Below are positions 11,290 to 11,857 of a DNA stretch of 11,857 bases, in pieces. The first letter of the stretch is position 1. Every line of letters begins with the position of its first letter. Below the pieces are notes generated by a model. The model saw nothing but the letters and a program-made list of their open reading frames with translations, did not search any database and had not been told where the DNA came from. The stretch is taken from the NCBI GenBank assembly GCA_039931635.1, contig JBDTRO010000296.1, positions 1 to 11,857 of the forward strand, in the 5' to 3' direction. The stretch is from RBG-16-66-20 sp039931635. Lineage in GTDB: Bacteria > Pseudomonadota > Gammaproteobacteria > Burkholderiales > SG8-39. A program made the position numbers and the translations under genes.

Positions 11290-11857
11290 GTGTTCTGCAC
11301 CACGATGTTCGGGAATTTGGAGGTCATGTCTTTCTGCGATTCGGCGATGCGCACCGCGCAACGGCGCGCGATCTGCTTGTAGATCGCCGACACGCGCCCG
11401 TCCGGATCGGCCACCAGCGTCGGCTTGCCCGAATCGGCATGTTCGCGGATCGCGGAGTCGAGCGGCAGCTGGCCGAGGAGTTCGGTGCCGTAGTCCTTCG
11501 ACATGCGCGCCGCGCCGCCCTCGCCGAAGATATGGCTCTCGTGGCCGCAGTTCGGGCAGAGGTGCGTCGACATGTTCTCGACGATGCCGAGGATCGGGAT
11601 GCCGACCTTCTCGAACATCTTGAGGCCCTTGCGCGCGTCGATGAGCGCGATGTCCTGCGGCGTTGTGACGATCACGACGCCGGTCACCGGCACCTTCTGC
11701 GCGAGCGTCAACTGGATGTCCCCGGTGCCCGGCGGCAAGTCCACCACCAGGTAGTCGAGTTCGCGCCAACGCGTATCCTTGAGCAGCTGCTCAAGCGCCT
11801 GGGTCACCATCGGGCCGCGCCAGACCATCGGCGTGTCGACGTCGATCAGGAAGCCGA
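11286..11857 (-). CDS. mrp: Mrp/ApbC Fe-S cluster carrier P-loop ATPase (3' part)
   Basis: The C-terminal 190 residues of an Mrp/NBP35-family ATPase that carries Fe-S clusters to apoproteins. The start and the P-loop lie beyond the right edge of the window. Visible family features are GFLIDVDTPMVWRGPMVTQAL at the cut end, LDYLVVDLPPGTGDIQLTL (Walker B-like region), VTTPQDIALIDARKGL, the cluster-binding ENMSTHLCPNCGHESHIFGEGGA with its CxxC pair, LLGQLPLDSAIREHADSGKP, and the end KFPNIVVQNT. The next gene, dcd, overlaps it by 4 nt. There is no sign of frameshift in the visible part. Confidence 0.96.
   Translation of the reverse strand, partial: GFLIDVDTPMVWRGPMVTQALEQLLKDTRWRELDYLVVDLPPGTGDIQLTLAQKVPVTGVVIVTTPQDIALIDARKGLKMFEKVGIPILGIVENMSTHLCPNCGHESHIFGEGGAARMSKDYGTELLGQLPLDSAIREHADSGKPTLVADPDGRVSAIYKQIARRCAVRIAESQKDMTSKFPNIVVQNT

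Overview
The window is GC-rich, densely packed chromosomal DNA and reads as core genome of a betaproteobacterium. The grounds are the close match of MogA, GlrK/GlrR, Dcd and Mrp to proteobacterial families, the mrp-dcd-decarboxylase order, and extensive long antisense ORFs typical of high GC. The assignment to class is inference. No transposase, integrase, CRISPR array, tRNA or rRNA is visible.

Layout. 2-1655 (+): a DUF3237 protein, molybdopterin adenylyltransferase (mog) and a carboxylesterase, each overlapping the next by 4 nt. 1642-3153 (-): a large uncharacterised protein with a degenerate PilZ-like segment, tail to tail with the esterase. 3222-5281 (+): a receiver domain fused to a Hanks-type Ser/Thr kinase, overlapping thyA by 4 nt. 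5510-8668 (-): glrK-qseG-glrR, the sensor kinase, small lipoprotein and sigma-54 activator known in enterics as QseEGF. 8710-9237 (+): folA. 9256-10461 (-): a fold-III ornithine/lysine-type decarboxylase with a leader that encodes a 19-codon ORF. 10723-11857 (-): dcd and the 3' part of mrp.

Main discovery candidate. Between glrR and thyA (5282-5509) the minus strand carries a complete-looking small-RNA gene. It has a near-consensus sigma-54 -24/-12 promoter (5396-5411), a transcript of about 105 nt with no start codon, and a strong intrinsic terminator (9-bp stem plus seven U) whose U tract overlaps the thyA stop codon. Upstream are two nearly identical 18-bp elements of form (T/C)GTC-N10-GACG, close to the TGTC-N10-GACA sites bound by GlrR upstream of enterobacterial glmY. 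Enteric GlrR drives the sRNA GlmY with sigma-54, and glmY sits next to glrK. Here a different sRNA candidate sits just downstream of glrR. This suggests a GlrKR-sigma54-sRNA module outside the enterics; transcription and binding are not shown by sequence alone.

Second candidate. The decarboxylase has a good sigma-70 promoter, a TyrR-box-like inverted repeat just upstream, and a leader ORF with the best Shine-Dalgarno sequence in the window. This looks like leader-peptide control of polyamine synthesis.

Functional links. dcd, thyA and folA together supply dTMP (dCTP to dUTP, dUMP to dTMP, and dihydrofolate recycling). thyA and folA, often neighbours in bacteria, are separated here by the glr operon.
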